This document shows, piece by piece, positions 1 to 13,099 of a DNA stretch of 64,000 bases. Location: assembly GCA_035079385.1 (NCBI GenBank), contig JAVHKY010000026.1, positions 1,054,001 through 1,118,000 of the forward strand. The letters are read 5' to 3'. The position numbers were made by a program, and so were the translations under genes. The number at the start of each line of letters is the position of its first letter. Position 1 is the stretch's first letter. Origin of the DNA: Aspidiotus rigidus (Eukaryota > Arthropoda > Insecta > Hemiptera > Diaspididae). The notes beneath the pieces were generated by a model. It was not told where the DNA came from. It made no database searches and saw only the letters and a program-made list of their open reading frames with translations.

Positions 1-960
1 AGAATTCTTCTATTGAGTTTCCTCCGAACCATCTCGTCAACGTCGACATTGACCCCCATTCACTTTGGCCAGATGTTTTATTATCAATAATTCTTTTTTG
101 AAGGCAGCCTGACTCAAGGAAATACGAGTCAGTCTGTGAACTAGGCTATTAAAAGCAGCTATCTTATGAGCACAAGGACTTCATGGACAACATCGGTCGT
201 AGTATCTTTCCTGTATATTCCAAACTTATGGATACCGTCCTTCAAAGAGATCGATAAATCCAAAAAGTTGATGGAAGATCCTCCTTTTATGGAAGGGTAA
301 CAGGAATTGAGATACCTCAGAAACTCACGAAGGAGATCTGGGGGACCTGTCCACGTGCATAGAACGTCATCAACGTAACTGTGCTAATAGTAAATATGAT
401 TAAGGAACACCTGGTTCGAGGAAAAGAGGTCAAGTTCAAACTTGGGTGTGAAAATTTCGGAGATGAGGGAGCCTAAAGGCGATCCAGTAGGGATCCCTAC
501 TTCATCACGGAACTCGAAAAATTTCCCTTCAAATTTACAGTAGTTTGGGGATCAACAGATATTTAAGAGTTCGAAAAATTCTTGAAGTTCATGGTGGGTA
601 ATGTTGGCATTGACAAGTAGCTCACCCATACGCTGGATAGTAGCAGCTGTAGGTATATTCGAGAATAGACCAACAATATCGAACGACTAGATGGTCGTGC
701 CCGGGGGAGACTTACACCCTTCAGGACATCAGTCAAAGAGGCCGAGTTCGAGGCCGAATGAGGAAATTCAAAATCAATGCGATGTTCAAACCAACGGTCC
801 AGGAATTTAGCAAGGAGGTAGGTAGGAGAGGAAATGAATGAGACCACAGGTCGCGTCGGGGTATTATTTTTATGCACTTTAGGCAACCCGTAAAGAAGGG
901 GGTGTGGGGTTAGGAACAAGGAGAGCTCCAAATATAACTAAAGATTGCCCAGTGTATAAC
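1..960 (-). mobile_element. Penelope-like element fragment (RT region), decayed
   Basis: On the minus strand this stretch matches, segment by segment, the larger Penelope-like element at 29.2-34.6 kb. Positions 1-480 correspond to 29,743-30,290 and 480-950 to about 33,400-33,800. The translation at 931-563 contains the RT-region motif 'LLYGLPKVHKNNTPTRPVVS' and a stretch ending 'LTDVLKGVSLP', after which the frame is lost compared with the other copy. The copy runs off the left edge and is truncated near 950. It lacks the TTAA-flanked insertion seen at 30,306, so it shows the uninterrupted junction (about 505-550). It is a non-functional relic, probably inside the last tutl intron. Confidence 0.8.
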
Positions 961-1429
961 CGAAATTTTATGTCAAATGCAACTTCTCGAGTTCCTTTTG
1001 TCCGATTGTTCTGATAGACTTGTACCATCCCAACCTGTACAGATAGTCCGCCATATTTGAAAAAAAAAAATGTACTTTGTCAGACATGTAGTTAATAATT
1101 CAATGTCTTGTAAGATTCACTTGCTAGTTAGATTATGTGCACAAAATCCGTTCATGGCGCGCTAATCAACTTGGATGACGACATGCACAGGTGAAGCACC
1201 TATACTTTTGTTGCTTTTTGGTTTTTATTCTTGTGTGCCCACGAAAAAGAACAATAAAGAATCTCATTTGTGAAATAATTTCTGCAGACCTGAGTTCCTT
1301 CTGTATCAATTTACCCGAAACACATATAAAGTTTGATAAGAACAGCGGATTATTTATAAGGTTTGCTAAAAACAGAGGTTCTTCAAGAGCTTGTCCCTAG
1401 AAACCCAACGTTTCATTTGATAGTTTTAT

Positions 1430-4400
1430 TGAAGCCTCTGTAACCTGTGCAGAAAATTCTTCAATCGCCCGGTAAACAGTTTCCCAATAGTTTCCCTAGT
1501 AATAAGAGGGCAATAGGGGAATATCAGGGTAACCTTGCCTGCAATTTTGCAAAGACCTAATGTCATCCTCTGTTGCCCAAATACTTTCCTGGGTAATAAG
1601 AGGGCAACAGGGAAGTTAAAGGGCAACGTTGCCGCTATTTTGGCAGAGACTAATGTTACCCTCTATCATCCCAACAGTTTCACGGGTATTAAGAGGGCAA
1701 TAGGAGAATTGCAGGGGAACCTTGCTTCCATTTTTGCAAAGACCTAATGTTACCCTCTGTCTTCCTAATAGTTTACTGTGTGATAAAGAGGGCAATAGGG
1801 AAATTAAAGGGTAACGTTGCCGCAATTTTGGCAGAGACGTAATGTTACCTTGTGTTTCCCAATAGTTTCCCGAGTAATAAGAGAGCAATAGGGGAATAAC
1901 AGGGGAACCTTGCTTCCATTTTTGCAAAGACCTAATGTTACCCTCTGTCTTCCTAATAGTTTCCTCTATGATAAGAGGGCAATAGGAAAATGAAAGGATA
2001 ACATTGCCGCCATTTTGGCGGAATCCTAATATTACCCTGTGTTTCCCAATAGTTTCCCGAGTAATAAGAGGGCAATAGGGGAATAACAGGGAACCTTGCT
2101 TCCATTTTTGCAAAGACCTAATGTCACCCTCTGTTTCCCAAATACTTTCCTGGGTAATAAGAGGGCAATAGGGAAGTTAAAGGGTAACATTGCCGCCATT
2201 TTGGCGGAGTCCTAATATTACCCTCTGTCATCCCAACAGTTCACGGGTATTAAGAGGGCAATAGGAGAATAACAGGGGGACCTTGCTTCCATTTTTGCAA
2301 AGACCTAATCTTACCCTCTGTCTTCCTAATAGTTTCCTGTATGATAAGAGGGCAATAGGGAAATGAAAGGATAACATTGCCGCCATTTTGGCGGAATCCT
2401 AATATTACCCTGTGTTTCCCAATAGTTTCCCGAGTAATAAGAGAGCAATAGGGGAATAACAGGGAACCTTGCTTCCATTTTTGCAAAGACCTAATGTCAC
2501 CCTCTGTCATCCCAATAGTTTCCCGGGTAATGAGAAGGCAATAGGGGAATGTCATGGTAACCCTGCTTCCATTTTTGCAAAGACCCAATGTTACCCTCTC
2601 TTTTCTCAATAGTTTCCCGGGTGATAAGAGGGCAATAGGGAAATTAAAGGGTAACGTTGCCGCCATTTTGGCAGAGACCTATTGTTACCCTGTGTTTCCC
2701 AATAGTTTCCCGAGTAGAAAGAGAGCAATAGGGGAATAACAGGGAACCTTGCTTCCATTTTTGCAAAGACCTAATGTCACCCTCTGTTTCCCAAATACTT
2801 TCCTGGGTAATAAGAGGGCAATAGGGAAGTTAAAGGGTAACATTGCCGCCATTTTGGCGGAGTCCTAAAATTACCCTCTGTCATCCCAACAGTTCACGGG
2901 TATTAAGAGGGCAATAGGAGAATAACAGGGGGACCTTGCTTCCATTTTTGCAAAGACCTAATCTTACCCTCTGTCTTCCTAATAGTTTCCTGTATGATAA
3001 GAGGGCAATAGGGAAATGAAAGGATAACATTGCCGCCATTTTGGCGGAATCCTAATATTACCCTGTGTTTCCCAATAGTTTCCCGAGTAATAAGAGAGCA
3101 ATAGGGGAATAACAGGGAACCTTGCTTCCATTTTTGCAAAGACCTAATGTCACCCTCTGTCATCCCAATAGTTTCCCGGGTAATGAGAAGGCAATAGGGG
3201 AATGTCATGGTAACCCTGCTTCAATTTTTGCAAAGACCCAATGTTACCCTCTCTTTTCTCAATAGTTTCCCGGGTGATAAGAGGGCAATAGGGAAATTAA
3301 AGGGTAACGTTGCCGCCATTTTGGCAGAGACCTAATATTACCCTCTGTCATCCCAACAGTTCACGGGTATTAAGAGGGCAATAGGAGAATAACAGGGGGA
3401 CCTTGCTTCCATTTTTGCAAAGACCTAATCTTACCCTCTGTCTTCCTAATAGTTTCCTGTATGATAAGAGGGCAATAGGGAAATGAAAGGATAACATTGC
3501 CGCCATTTTGGCGGAATCCTAATATTACCCTGTGTTTCCCAATAGTTTCCCGAGTAATAAGAGAGCAATAGGGGAATAACAGGGAACCTTGCTTCCATTT
3601 TTGCAAAGACCTAATGTCACCCTCTGTCATCCCAATAGTTTCCCGGGTAATGAGAAGGCAATAGGGGAATGTCATGGTAACCCTGCTTCCATTTTTGCAA
3701 AGACCCAATGTTACCCTCTCTTTTCTCAATAGTTTCCCGGGTGATAAGAGGGCAATAGGGAAATTAAAGGGTAACGTTGCCGCCATTTTGGCAGAGACCT
3801 AATGTTACCCTGTGTTTCCCAATAGTTTCCCGAGTAGAAAGAGAGCAATAGGGGAATAACCGGGAACCTTGCTTCCATTTTTGCAAAGACCTAATGTCAC
3901 CCTCCGTTTCCCAAATACTTTCCTGGGTAATAAGAGGGCAATAGGGAAGTTAAAGGGCAACATTGCCGCCATTTTGGCGGAGTCCTAATATTACCCTGTG
4001 TTTCCCAATAGTTTCCCGAGTAATAAGAGAGCAATAGGGGAATAACAGGGGGACCTTGCTTCCATTTTTGCAAAGACCTAATGTTACCCTCTGTCTTCCT
4101 AATAGTTTCCTGTATGATAAGAGGGCAATAGGGAAATGAAAGGATAACGTTGCTGCCATTTTGGCAGAGACCTAATGTTACCCTCTGTCATCCCAACAGT
4201 TCACGGGTATTAAGAGGGCAATAGGAGAATAACAGGGGAACCTTGCTTCCATTTTGGCAGAGACCTAATGTTACCCTCTGTCATCCCAATAGTTTCCCGG
4301 GTAATGAGAAGGCAATAGGGGAATGTCATGGTAACCCTGCTTCCATTTTTGCAAAGACCCAATGTTTCCCTCTCTTTTCTCAATAGTTTCCCGGGTGATA

Positions 4401-5755
4401 AGAGGGCAATAGGGAAATTAAAGGGTAACGTTGCCGCCATTTTGGCAGAGACCTAATGTTACCCTGTGTTTCCCAATAGTTTCCCGAGTAATAAGAGAGC
4501 AATAGGGGAATAACAGGGGGACCTTGCTTCCATTTTTGCAAAGACCTAATGTTACCCTCTGTTTTCCAAATACTTTCCTTGGTGATAAGAGGGCAATAGG
4601 GAAGTTAAAGGGTAACATTGCCGCCATTTTGGCGGTGTCCTAATATTACCCTGTGTTTCCCAATAGTTTCCCGAGTAATAAGAGAGCAATAGGGGAATAA
4701 CAGGGGGACCTTGCTTCCATTTTTGCAAAGACCTAATGTTACCCTCTGTCTTCCTAATAGTTTCCTGTATGATAAGAGGGCAATAGAGAAATGAAAGGAT
4801 AACGTTGCTGCCATTTTGGCAGAGACCTAATGTTGCCCTCTGTCATCCCAACAGTTCACGGGTATTAAGAGGGTAATAGGAGAATAACAGGGGAACCTTG
4901 CTTCCATTTTGGCAGAGACCTAATGTTACCCTCTGTCATCCCAATAGTTTCCCGGGTAATGAGAAGGCAATAGGGGAATGTCATGGTAACCCTGCTTCCA
5001 TTTTTGCAAAGACCCAATGTTACCCTCTCTTTTCTCAATAGTTTCCCGGGTGATAAGAGGGCAATAGGGAAATTAAAGGGCAACGTTGCCGCTATTTTGG
5101 CAGAGACTAATGTATTCCTCTCTCATCCCAACAGTTTCACGGGTATTAAGAGGGCAATAGGAGAATTGCAGGGGAACCTTGCTTCCATTTTTCCAATGAC
5201 CTAATGTTACCCTCTGTCTTCCTAATAGTTTACTGTGTGATAAGAGGGCAATAGGGAAATTAAAGGGTAACGTTGCCGCAATTTTGGCAGAGACCTAATG
5301 TTACCCTCTATCATCCCAACAGTTTCACGGGTATTAAGAGGGCAATAGGAGAATTGCAGGGGAACCTTGCTTCCATTTTTGCAAAGACCTAATGTTACCC
5401 TCTTGTCTTCCTAATAGTTTACTGGGTGATTAGAGGGCTATAGAGAAATTAAAGGGTGACATTGCCACCATTTTGCCAGAGACCTAATGTTACCCTCTGT
5501 CTTCCTAATAGTTTCTCAGGTGAAAAGAAGGTAATCAGGGAATTAAAGAGTAACCTTGCCGCCATTTCGGCAGAGACCTAATGTTATCCTCTGTCATCCT
5601 AACAGTTTCCTGGGTATTGAGAGGGCAATAGGAGAATAACAGGGGAACCTTGCTTCCATTTTTGCAAAGACCCAATGTTACCCTCTATTTTCTCGATAGT
5701 TGCCCGGGTGATAAGAGGGCAATAGAGAAATTAATGGGGAACCTTGCCGCCAGTG
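1430..5755. repeat. ~93 bp satellite array with dimeric and higher-order structure
   Basis: About 46 tandem copies of a ~93-94 bp monomer. Each copy has a 'taatgttaccctctgt' block, an 'aatagtttcc' block, an 'aagagggcaataggg' block and a block ending 'gccattttggcagagacc' (type A) or 'cttccatttttgcaaagacc' (type B). A and B often alternate, giving a ~187 bp dimer. Larger blocks repeat almost exactly: the same 138-codon minus-strand frame occurs at 2250-2666 and 3370-3786 (1,120 bp apart), with a shorter copy at 2903-3208. The short open frames here are by-products. The last monomers (5,450-5,755) are degenerate. Confidence 0.93.
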
Positions 5756-7346
5756 AAAGAAGGGCATTGTCCCCTTGGCTCACCTTCGGCAATAGAACCA
5801 ACTTCATATCCATTAATGAATATGTTCACTTTCGATATTATATCTCATTCATTGTGTTCAAGCAACTTCTTGAAAAATAATCCATTTTCTACCTTATAAT
5901 ATTTTAAATTAGTTCAAAGCACGACAGGAAAATAAGGTAGCTCAGATTCGAGCCCTGGCAGGGCCAAAATATGCTTGGTGACAAAACGCCACTCATCTTG
6001 TTTTTTAATTTTTATTTTATATTAATTTCAAATAAAATTGAATAAGAAATAATTAAAGAACGGGATACCGAGCGTAACATGTGGGTGATAAATATGTGAC
6101 TTAAATCCCACTGAAAATGAAGGGGAACTTTGGGGCAATATAGATTCCTCGAATGTTACCCGCTAAAGAAGCATTCTGATTGGTCCTATTGCATTTATGG
6201 GGGTACACATGAAGGTAATAACAGGGATTTTTGGGGGCAGTTTTTCCGATGGTTACAAAAGGGTAACCAAATGTTTACCGTGTCTGGGACGAGTGATATT
6301 TCAATGAAATGGTCGGTCTTTTGAATATCTGTAATGAGTCCTTCGCCTATTTTACTTCCGCGTTTGGACCGCCCTGAGACAGGGGCTGGAATTCTTTGAG
6401 AGACTCAGAATCATCCTTGATGGAGTCATATGTAAGTAGCTTCAAAGGAGAGACTTGGAAAATTCCTTGTGTTATTTCAACCTATTTAAGGAAGAAGAAC
6501 TGGTGGTTCGTGGGCTTCGTTTCATTTTTGCGGGATCAAAACGGACGGCCAGGAACTCGTTTTGAAGGTAAGAACTGAGAATATCGAGGGTATTATTGAT
6601 TATCAATATTCGGAAGGATATTTTTGGATATGGAACCAATCGAGCGCGAGTAAAAAATCCTGAAATTGGAAAACGTTTAAATTCTGCCTCTCTTTTACAC
6701 TTTTCTTTCGGAACACACCCAGGTAAATTTTGAAATATCTATTTTTCCCTGAGCGTTTTGAATTTCAAGATTTCTCATTGGATTTTGTTTTACTATAAAA
6801 CTCTAAACCGTGTCGAATTTTTTGTGTCATACTCGTATTTACATTGTTACTTCGTAATATACAAGATTTTCAGCGATTTCACTATTTTTGACGCGGTGTT
6901 TGTTCTTTGTTTCTTCTTCTGCCGCCTATGAAGGAATTCAGGTGACGAATTAGCAAGCTGTTGATAGTATTTGCACACACGCACATACACCGGTATTTAT
7001 TATTAACGTTCACTTGCACCCATTTTTTTTTTTTTTTTTTTTTTTTTTTCATCTTTATGATTTTTTTTTTTTCCTTGTTCAAAAGTATCGTCATTTTATT
7101 GGTGTATTTGTTTTGCTTGTTGATAAATTTTTATAGTGCAGTATCAACTTACAAGATATTGCGTGGTATGTAAATATCTTGAGCATGTATTTGTTTTATT
7201 CTTAAGAGCATTCGTAGTTTTTATGCTGTACTATTGCTTTCCCCTCCCAATAATTGAGAAGGGTTGCTAGCTTAGCGCCTTGACATTTTTCGTTAATTTT
7301 TGGAACAGGAAATTTTTCCTCACGTCAAGGTTTTTCTCCAATATTA
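5756..7346. other. Non-coding AT-rich stretch, no gene seen
   Basis: No convincing exon or RNA gene on either strand. It includes a short segment near 5,948 ('attcgagccctggcagggcc') that resembles a tRNA B box but has no paired A box, and a run of about 29 T at 7,021-7,049. It is likely part of the last intron of the tutl gene whose final exon begins near 9.6 kb. Confidence 0.5.
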
Positions 7347-8054
7347 TCCACGATTGACTATAATTTCAAAATTTGTCGGTTATCTCTTAGCTGCTACTTT
7401 TGGAAAGAACCAGGAGTGTAATATTTTTTACATAAGTTGATATACTTTTTTTTTTTTAAATTACGTCCAACTAAAAAATAATTATTAAAAAAATGAAGAA
7501 AAAATACAAAAAAAAAGTAAGAAAGAAATGAATGTTAGAAAAGAAAAAAAGTGAATACAATAATACTCCGACATAGCAATCCATTGTGAGGACTGGAGCC
7601 AAGTTTGAATTCATGTATTAAGGGAATATGATTTAAACAATCTTTAAGAAAGAAAAAAAAAAAAAAGTTGGGAAAAGTATGGCTACTGGTCCTCCAATTA
7701 ATCCACAATTGACTATAATTTCAAAATTTGTTGGTTATCTCTTAGCTGCTACTTTTGGAAAGAACCAGGAATGTAATATTTTTTACATAAGTTGACATTT
7801 TTTTTTTTTTAATTACGTCCAACTAAAAAAAATTATTAAAAAAATGAAGAAGAATACAAAAAAAAAGTGAGGAAAAAATGAATGTAAAAAAAAAAGTGAA
7901 AGTGAAAACAACAATACTCCGACATAGCAATCCATTGTGAGGGCTGGAGCCGAGTTTGAATTCAGTATGATTTAAACAATCTTTAAAGTTTTTAAAGAGT
8001 AAAATCATAAAAGAAGAAAGAAAAAAAGGTTGGAAAAAGAATGGTTACTGGGCC
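7347..8054. repeat. 355 bp direct tandem duplication
   Basis: Two adjacent copies, 7,347-7,692 and 7,702-8,054, begin with near-identical 'gactataatttcaaaattt' and share 'cttagctgctacttttggaa', the T-rich block, the A-rich block with 'aatgaag', and 'ccgacatagcaatccattgt'. They differ by scattered substitutions and by lengths of A/T runs. The second copy abuts the 3' end of the non-LTR fragment, so the unit may be its duplicated 3' UTR. Confidence 0.85.
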
Positions 8055-8082
8055 TTACCTCGAAGGAAAAATTGATTTGAAT

Positions 8083-9131
8083 TTATATGTTGATGGAAGG
8101 AGGTAGGTCTGAAATAAATTTGAAAATGTGTGAGAAGATCGAAGGGTTTCTGGGTGATAAGAGGTTGGCGGCTCTGAGAGGGGTTGAGAATTGTATATTG
8201 ATGGCTTCTGAGTACAGTATTTGTCGAATGTTGGCTATCTCTAAACATTTGAAAAGATAATGATTGATGTCGCTTTTAGAAGGATTGTCTGGATGAAGAG
8301 GACATAGATCAGATTCGGAAAGATTTAAACGTTTATAGGGTGTGCGGGGAATCGTTTGTGTCCAAAACGAAGACAGCTGAGTTTAACTATAAGGTAGCGA
8401 GGAATATCGTTAAAAAGTTCATACCAAGGGAATGCCGGAAGTAGAGGTTGAACGAGGAAATTATGAGATTTCAGATTATTGCCGGATTTCGAGTAGGATA
8501 GTCATCTCGCGTGGAGCATCGAATGAGAGAAAATAGTTCTGACATAGGGAGCAGATTTGATAAGACTGGCGATGAGCGGCCTGATTTAGCTAAAACACCT
8601 GCAATTATTTCGTTGTTTAATATTCCTGCATGACTGGGGATCCAGAGGTGAGAGAATTGGTCAAGAACATGATTAATAAACCTAAGGATGAATTAACGCG
8701 TGTAGGGATGGAAGAAATGGATTGGAGAGAGAATCAGATATTATGAGAAAGTGTCCTGTTTGGGAGTTTTGCTTTATATTGGAACGGGCTTGGAAAATCG
8801 CCATCTGTTCCGCATAAAAACTGGATGTGAAATTTGGTAGAGACAAAGAGCAATGAAGCTTAGTTGAGGGGATCCAAAAGGCCACACCCACTTCCTGATG
8901 ATATTTAGAACCGTTAGTAAAAATTCGGAAATGTTCTTGCGTGTATAACTGGAAGTTCTTGAAAATCTGAACCAGAAGTTTTGGGAAGTTGGTGAATTTC
9001 AATACGTTCGAAGAGTTGTTGAAAGGAAAAGACCGATAGATGATGAGACGGAATTGATATGACGAGGTTTTTTGAAAGTAAAAAATAAGGGCAGCTCTTC
9101 TACACATTAGCGGTAATCGCCAGTCCAACGG
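8083..9131 (-). mobile_element. Non-LTR retrotransposon ORF2 fragment (RNase H and C-terminal cysteine motif)
   Basis: The minus strand from about 9,128 encodes an RNase H-like domain: 'RIFTNGSKYHQEVGVAFWIP' (first catalytic D replaced by N), 'SSFYAEQMAIFQAR' (catalytic E) and 'FLIISDSLSNPF' (catalytic D). Further on, in another frame, 8,320-8,083 reads 'ESDLCPLHPDNPSKSDINHY' followed by 'LFKC', a C-x-x-H...H...C arrangement typical of the C-terminus of Jockey/R1/I-type ORF2 proteins, ending at a TAA at 8,083. Frameshifts and the lost RNase H aspartate show it is dead. The reverse transcriptase part is absent (5' truncation, usual for LINE insertions). The exact clade cannot be assigned by eye. 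Confidence 0.8.
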
Positions 9132-9606
9132 TTAAGAAGATATGATATGTCGTTTGAGTCTTGGTAGGTAATACTTCTAAATAAGAGGGGAGTAATACCA
9201 GTTTGCTGGAATCGGGGTAGAATTTAGAGCTCCCATTTTAAGTCGAATGCTTTTTGTATTAAGTTACCACCAGTCTTCATTACCTCCTTCAGACATTTTT
9301 GTACACCAAACCTCACAGTACGTCGTAGTATTACCATTTCTACAAGTGAACTCTCAAATACTTTCCCAAATTTTCAAAGCTACTGAATCCAGCTGCATTG
9401 TTTCGTTCTACTTTACAAGTTTCCTTGTTGCATGCTCCAAACTTTATTATTTGTTTTTTAGTGTTTTATCTCAAGAGTGAGAGAGAATTCTAATAACTTT
9501 TGTAGTTTTCATATCTCATTGCTGAGATGAAATTATTTTTCGCTTCCACTATTTCACGTCTGTACTAATTTCTTGGGTTTTTTGTTTTTCTCTCGCGTAC
9601 GCGCAG

Positions 9607-10864
9607 TAGGTACGAGCGGACCGGAATATCATGTGTAGACAACGTATTGAATATCGTGCTCAAGTGCGTCGCCCATCCGCATCGCACCTGTATATACGCC
9701 AGGGGAGGCAGCAGTCGTCAGCAGTCCGAATACGATGGTGATTTCTACGCTAACCGTCGTGTGCGTCCCATATCGCGCGCGCCGGACGGTCGCTTCGTAC
9801 TTAGCAGCTCTCGATCCAGCAGCATCAGCAGCTCGATAGACGACGGTGGCTTCCTCACACATCCGGCCTTTCGAGATATGGTCGCCATGAGCAGATTTTG
9901 TACGGTCGCATTGCCTCCGCCGCCATTGTCCGTATCACTTACGCGACCTCAACCTCCGCCGCATATGTTCAACGTTGTGCAACATGATCTCAGCTCGCAT
10001 CGCTCCGAGATCTCGATGGATAGTCGTAACCTTCCGCAAGGTCAAACGCCGCAGCACGGCAACGTCTCCGTCATTTACTCGGGTCACACGCCTTTCCTTT
10101 CTAGCTCGCCGGCGTCTACTACCGTGTGGACGCCGTTCGTGCTGCCCACCTATTTCAGCGATCTCAGCTCAGTACGACAACCCGGCTCGGCGGAGCGAAC
10201 GATACGCAGCACTCTGTTGCACGATCAATACAGCAACGAGTTACCGTCGTTGGAGGTGATCCGCGAGGAAAACGAGCGCATACTCAACTCGTATAGCCCA
10301 TCCAAAGTGATAAGACCGCGGTTTTCGCGGCTGCCAGGACGGCATACGCGGTACGCGAGAAGCGCACCCGAATTGGTAAACATACCACCGGATACGTCGC
10401 CCGAGAGCCGATCGAGTTCGAGCGGCCTCGGTTCTAAAAACACATCTCACCAAACGGGAAGTACTGGCACCAGCGAGTGGAAACTACCACCGTATAGACA
10501 TCCACCGCCGCCACCTCCTCCTCCACAGTTACCTTCAATGTCGGGCGTTCTGTCGGTGAAGCCACCTTACCTACGTACATGGTTGGATTACACGCCCTCG
10601 CCGACGCATTCCTTGGCTAGCAATAAACCGCTCAGCGTGGACGACCATTACGAATTCGATCCGATCTTTCCGGCCTCGCCAACACCCACGGAGTTGGTGT
10701 TGACACCGCTGCCGCCGGCCGTGCGTACGAAGCCGTCGCCCACGTCTCCGATGAAGCAGGATGAGATAGACGCGCGCGTACAAGCTATGAAGGAGGAGTT
10801 CCAGGAGTACAAGCGAAGACAAGCCCAGATGAAACGTATGAAAGAATTGGAGAGTATGTGTTAG
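9607..10864 (+). CDS. tutl: Turtle-like IgSF protein, last coding exon (cytoplasmic tail)
   Basis: Terminal coding exon of a cell-adhesion receptor of the turtle/IGSF9 family, which acts at neuronal surfaces in dendrite and axon patterning. Only the cytoplasmic tail is in the window; Ig, FN3 and membrane exons must lie left of position 1. The frame opens at acceptor 'cgcgtacgcgcag' (exon from 9,607); a second acceptor in the same phase is at 9,702. It runs to TAG at 10,862-10,864, about 390-418 residues. I recognise the tail signatures of insect turtle proteins: 'RQQSEYDGDFY', 'RHTRYARSAPELV', 'TSPESRSSSSGLGSKNTS', a proline run, 'YEFDPI.PASPTP', and the end 'DARVQAMKEEFQEYKRRQAQ' finishing 'ELESMC'. 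The final E/K/R-rich part looks helical. GC content is clearly above the flanks, as expected for a conserved exon. The assignment rests on remembered family motifs. Confidence 0.8.
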
Positions 10865-11557
10865 TTGGTAAAACTTTACAGGTAAAGGGAGGTAATAAGC
10901 TAGTCAGAAATTTTGAACAGCTCAAACGAAAGATGCGAAGAATCAAAATTAATTTTAGCGGACGCTATGAAGAGACATGAGAAGAATACTGTACTGTTCC
11001 TACGTTTTTTTTTTTGTTTTATTTTTTATCTTTTGAACACGATTACCTCTTTAATTCATCTCGTTCATTATGAGTAGATTATCTAATTACATCGACTGTA
11101 CTTCTAATTTAATGACATAGTTATTGGCTATTCTGTATTTTGTACGTCGTCTGTACTGAACCGGCTCTAGTCTTTTAAATTAAGCTCTCTATCTCTCTGT
11201 TCTTTTTTTCTCTTCACTCACTGATACCTACTTATATTCTTCGGTCATCACGACGTATTGTCTAATGTGATTCCTGTTCAGCATTTAAAGATATATATTT
11301 TTCTATAAGTTTTTTACCGCGATATTCATACTCGAGTATAATTTCTCAAATTTGAAAGAGGTACGTTGTGAAATTCGAGATTGGAAAAAAGCGTGTTCTT
11401 CATCCTCAAATTTGGGAAAGAAGATTAGAACAATTGTACAATTCGGCGAAATTTTTGGAATGTCGCTTTTCGCAAAGGTAATGAAGGAGCTTTGGTGTGA
11501 ATATGGTAATCATTTATTTTTCTAGTATTTTGTTGGCTACCCCTTCTGAAAAATAAA
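10865..11557 (+). other. tutl: Probable tutl 3' UTR with polyadenylation signal
   Basis: AT-rich non-coding sequence follows the tutl stop codon. The first AATAAA on the plus strand is at 11,552-11,557, which would give a 3' UTR of about 700 nt. The UTR end is inferred from this signal only. Confidence 0.45.
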
Positions 11558-11651
11558 CATTGTAGGACCTCCGAGCACGTTAAATCTTTTTAGCTTTCCT
11601 CTTATTTTCTATTTATTTCAGATTTCCAAAGTATGCAAGTATAAGGCGCTG

Positions 11652-11816
11652 GAGAGCAGGTAAAATGGGCATCCATCTTGTTTTTTAAGCGAACTTAGCT
11701 TACAGGGTTCATGCGAAGGTACGAAGGTACGACGGGAAGAAACCAAATGTTAACCAAAGGGGTGTAAGGTTCACTTAAAAAACGAAAGTCCATTTTACCT
11801 GCTCTCGAAATCCTTA
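11652..11816. mobile_element. Short foldback/MITE-like element
   Basis: A 165 bp palindromic element. The left end 'gagagcaggtaaaatggg' followed by 'ttttttaagcgaac' is mirrored on the right by 'gttcacttaaaaaac' and 'ccattttacctgctctc'. The terminal inverted repeats are about 45 bp with a few mismatches. No coding capacity. Confidence 0.75.
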
Positions 11817-12329
11817 GTAGGTACTGCTAAAATTCAACCCTGGCAGAATCCAAGATACCTAAGAAACGTTTGGGACTTGAAACCCATGCGTAAAAGTAAC
11901 ATACCCTCAACACTCTCAACGGTATCAGTAGGTACAGAGGTATCAAGTTAGGTATGAGGACACCTGTACAGTGGTATTATTCAAGGGGAGAGGAGAGGAG
12001 GATTATGAAACAGCAAAGAATGCACACAACCACAAACCTTTGCAAAAGCTCTCCTATAACTGTGCGTTTTTTGTTATTTCATATAGTATAGAATTACCTT
12101 TAATCAGTGAACTTGCCTTTGATGGTATACATAGACTGCATTTACTGATAACAGCGCTTGTCAGATACTTGAGATTGGGCAGATTGCAAGTTTCAGTATA
12201 AGCCATAATGTAAACAAGTAGGAATAGTTCCTATGTGTTATCAATTTTGAGGATCTGATTTTTCAAGTTTCAGCCTATTACAATTATCACTACTGAACAT
12301 CTCTAACCTCTATGCTCAATCTAGATAGA

Positions 12330-13010
12330 AGTACATGTGAAGCAAGTTCTGTAGAAGACAGTTAAGCAACATGACAACAATCTATAAAATAGGATCTATC
12401 GTGCAAATACAAGAAATATCTTCCTCCAAAATGTTGTCATGTCGCTTGACCGGCGTTTACAGAACTTGGTTCATGTTTCTTATGCTGAGTTCAAACCTGT
12501 TTTCTGTTTTTTGCTTACTTAGACTTTGCATGAGATTGCCAGCGTTGCATCATCAAATCTTTTATATGGTTAGACCAATAGTTGTAATATCAAATGATAC
12601 TACCAAACTTATACACAGATACTTTTGCTGTTTTGCATACTGTAGCTCACCATGGATCAAGTTTTGTTTTCAATGTTGAACATCGATCAATACACCTGAT
12701 TCACTATTGAAAAAAGTAACCAAAATATATCCTTCGAACATAATGGCTCCCATAAGAAATACCTGCAGAGCAAAGATCATCATGTCACTAATGAAAAATA
12801 ATGAATATTTAAAGAATAAAACGAATATATTTCAGTTATTCTGATCATAAGTATTTCAAAAACAAATTTTTATTTCTTAATTTTCTCTTGTTTTCAATTA
12901 GTACCATGATGATCTTTGCTCCGCAATTTCTTATGGGAGCCATTATGCTGAAAGGATATATTTTGCAGATGTATTGATCAATGTTCAGCATGGAAAACAT
13001 GATCCATTAA
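12330..13010. repeat. Two consecutive imperfect inverted repeats
   Basis: First foldback: 12,331-12,382 ('gaagcaagttctgtag' ... 'aacatgacaac') pairs with 12,428-12,480 ('gttgtcatgtcgctt' ... 'acagaacttggttc'). Second: 12,650-12,790 ('aatggctcccataagaaat', 'gcaaagatcatcatg') pairs with 12,900-13,010 ('catgatgatctttgctccgc', 'tttcttatgggagccatt'). Both flank AT-rich spacers and encode nothing recognisable. Probably decayed foldback elements in the tutl-bdl intergenic region. Confidence 0.75.
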
Positions 13011-13099
13011 GTATCAATGTTGTGACATCACCAGTAAAAAGATCTTTTACAAGAATTATGACTCATCAGATGTATCTTGAGAACATTGTTGAAAGCAAA

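Noticed and set aside
1535..5204. Repeated 60-165 codon frames in the satellite array
   Set aside because: Tandem-repeat artefacts with conserved stops at monomer boundaries and no start context.
5930..5975. tRNA-like B box
   Set aside because: No A box or cloverleaf arms could be drawn around it.
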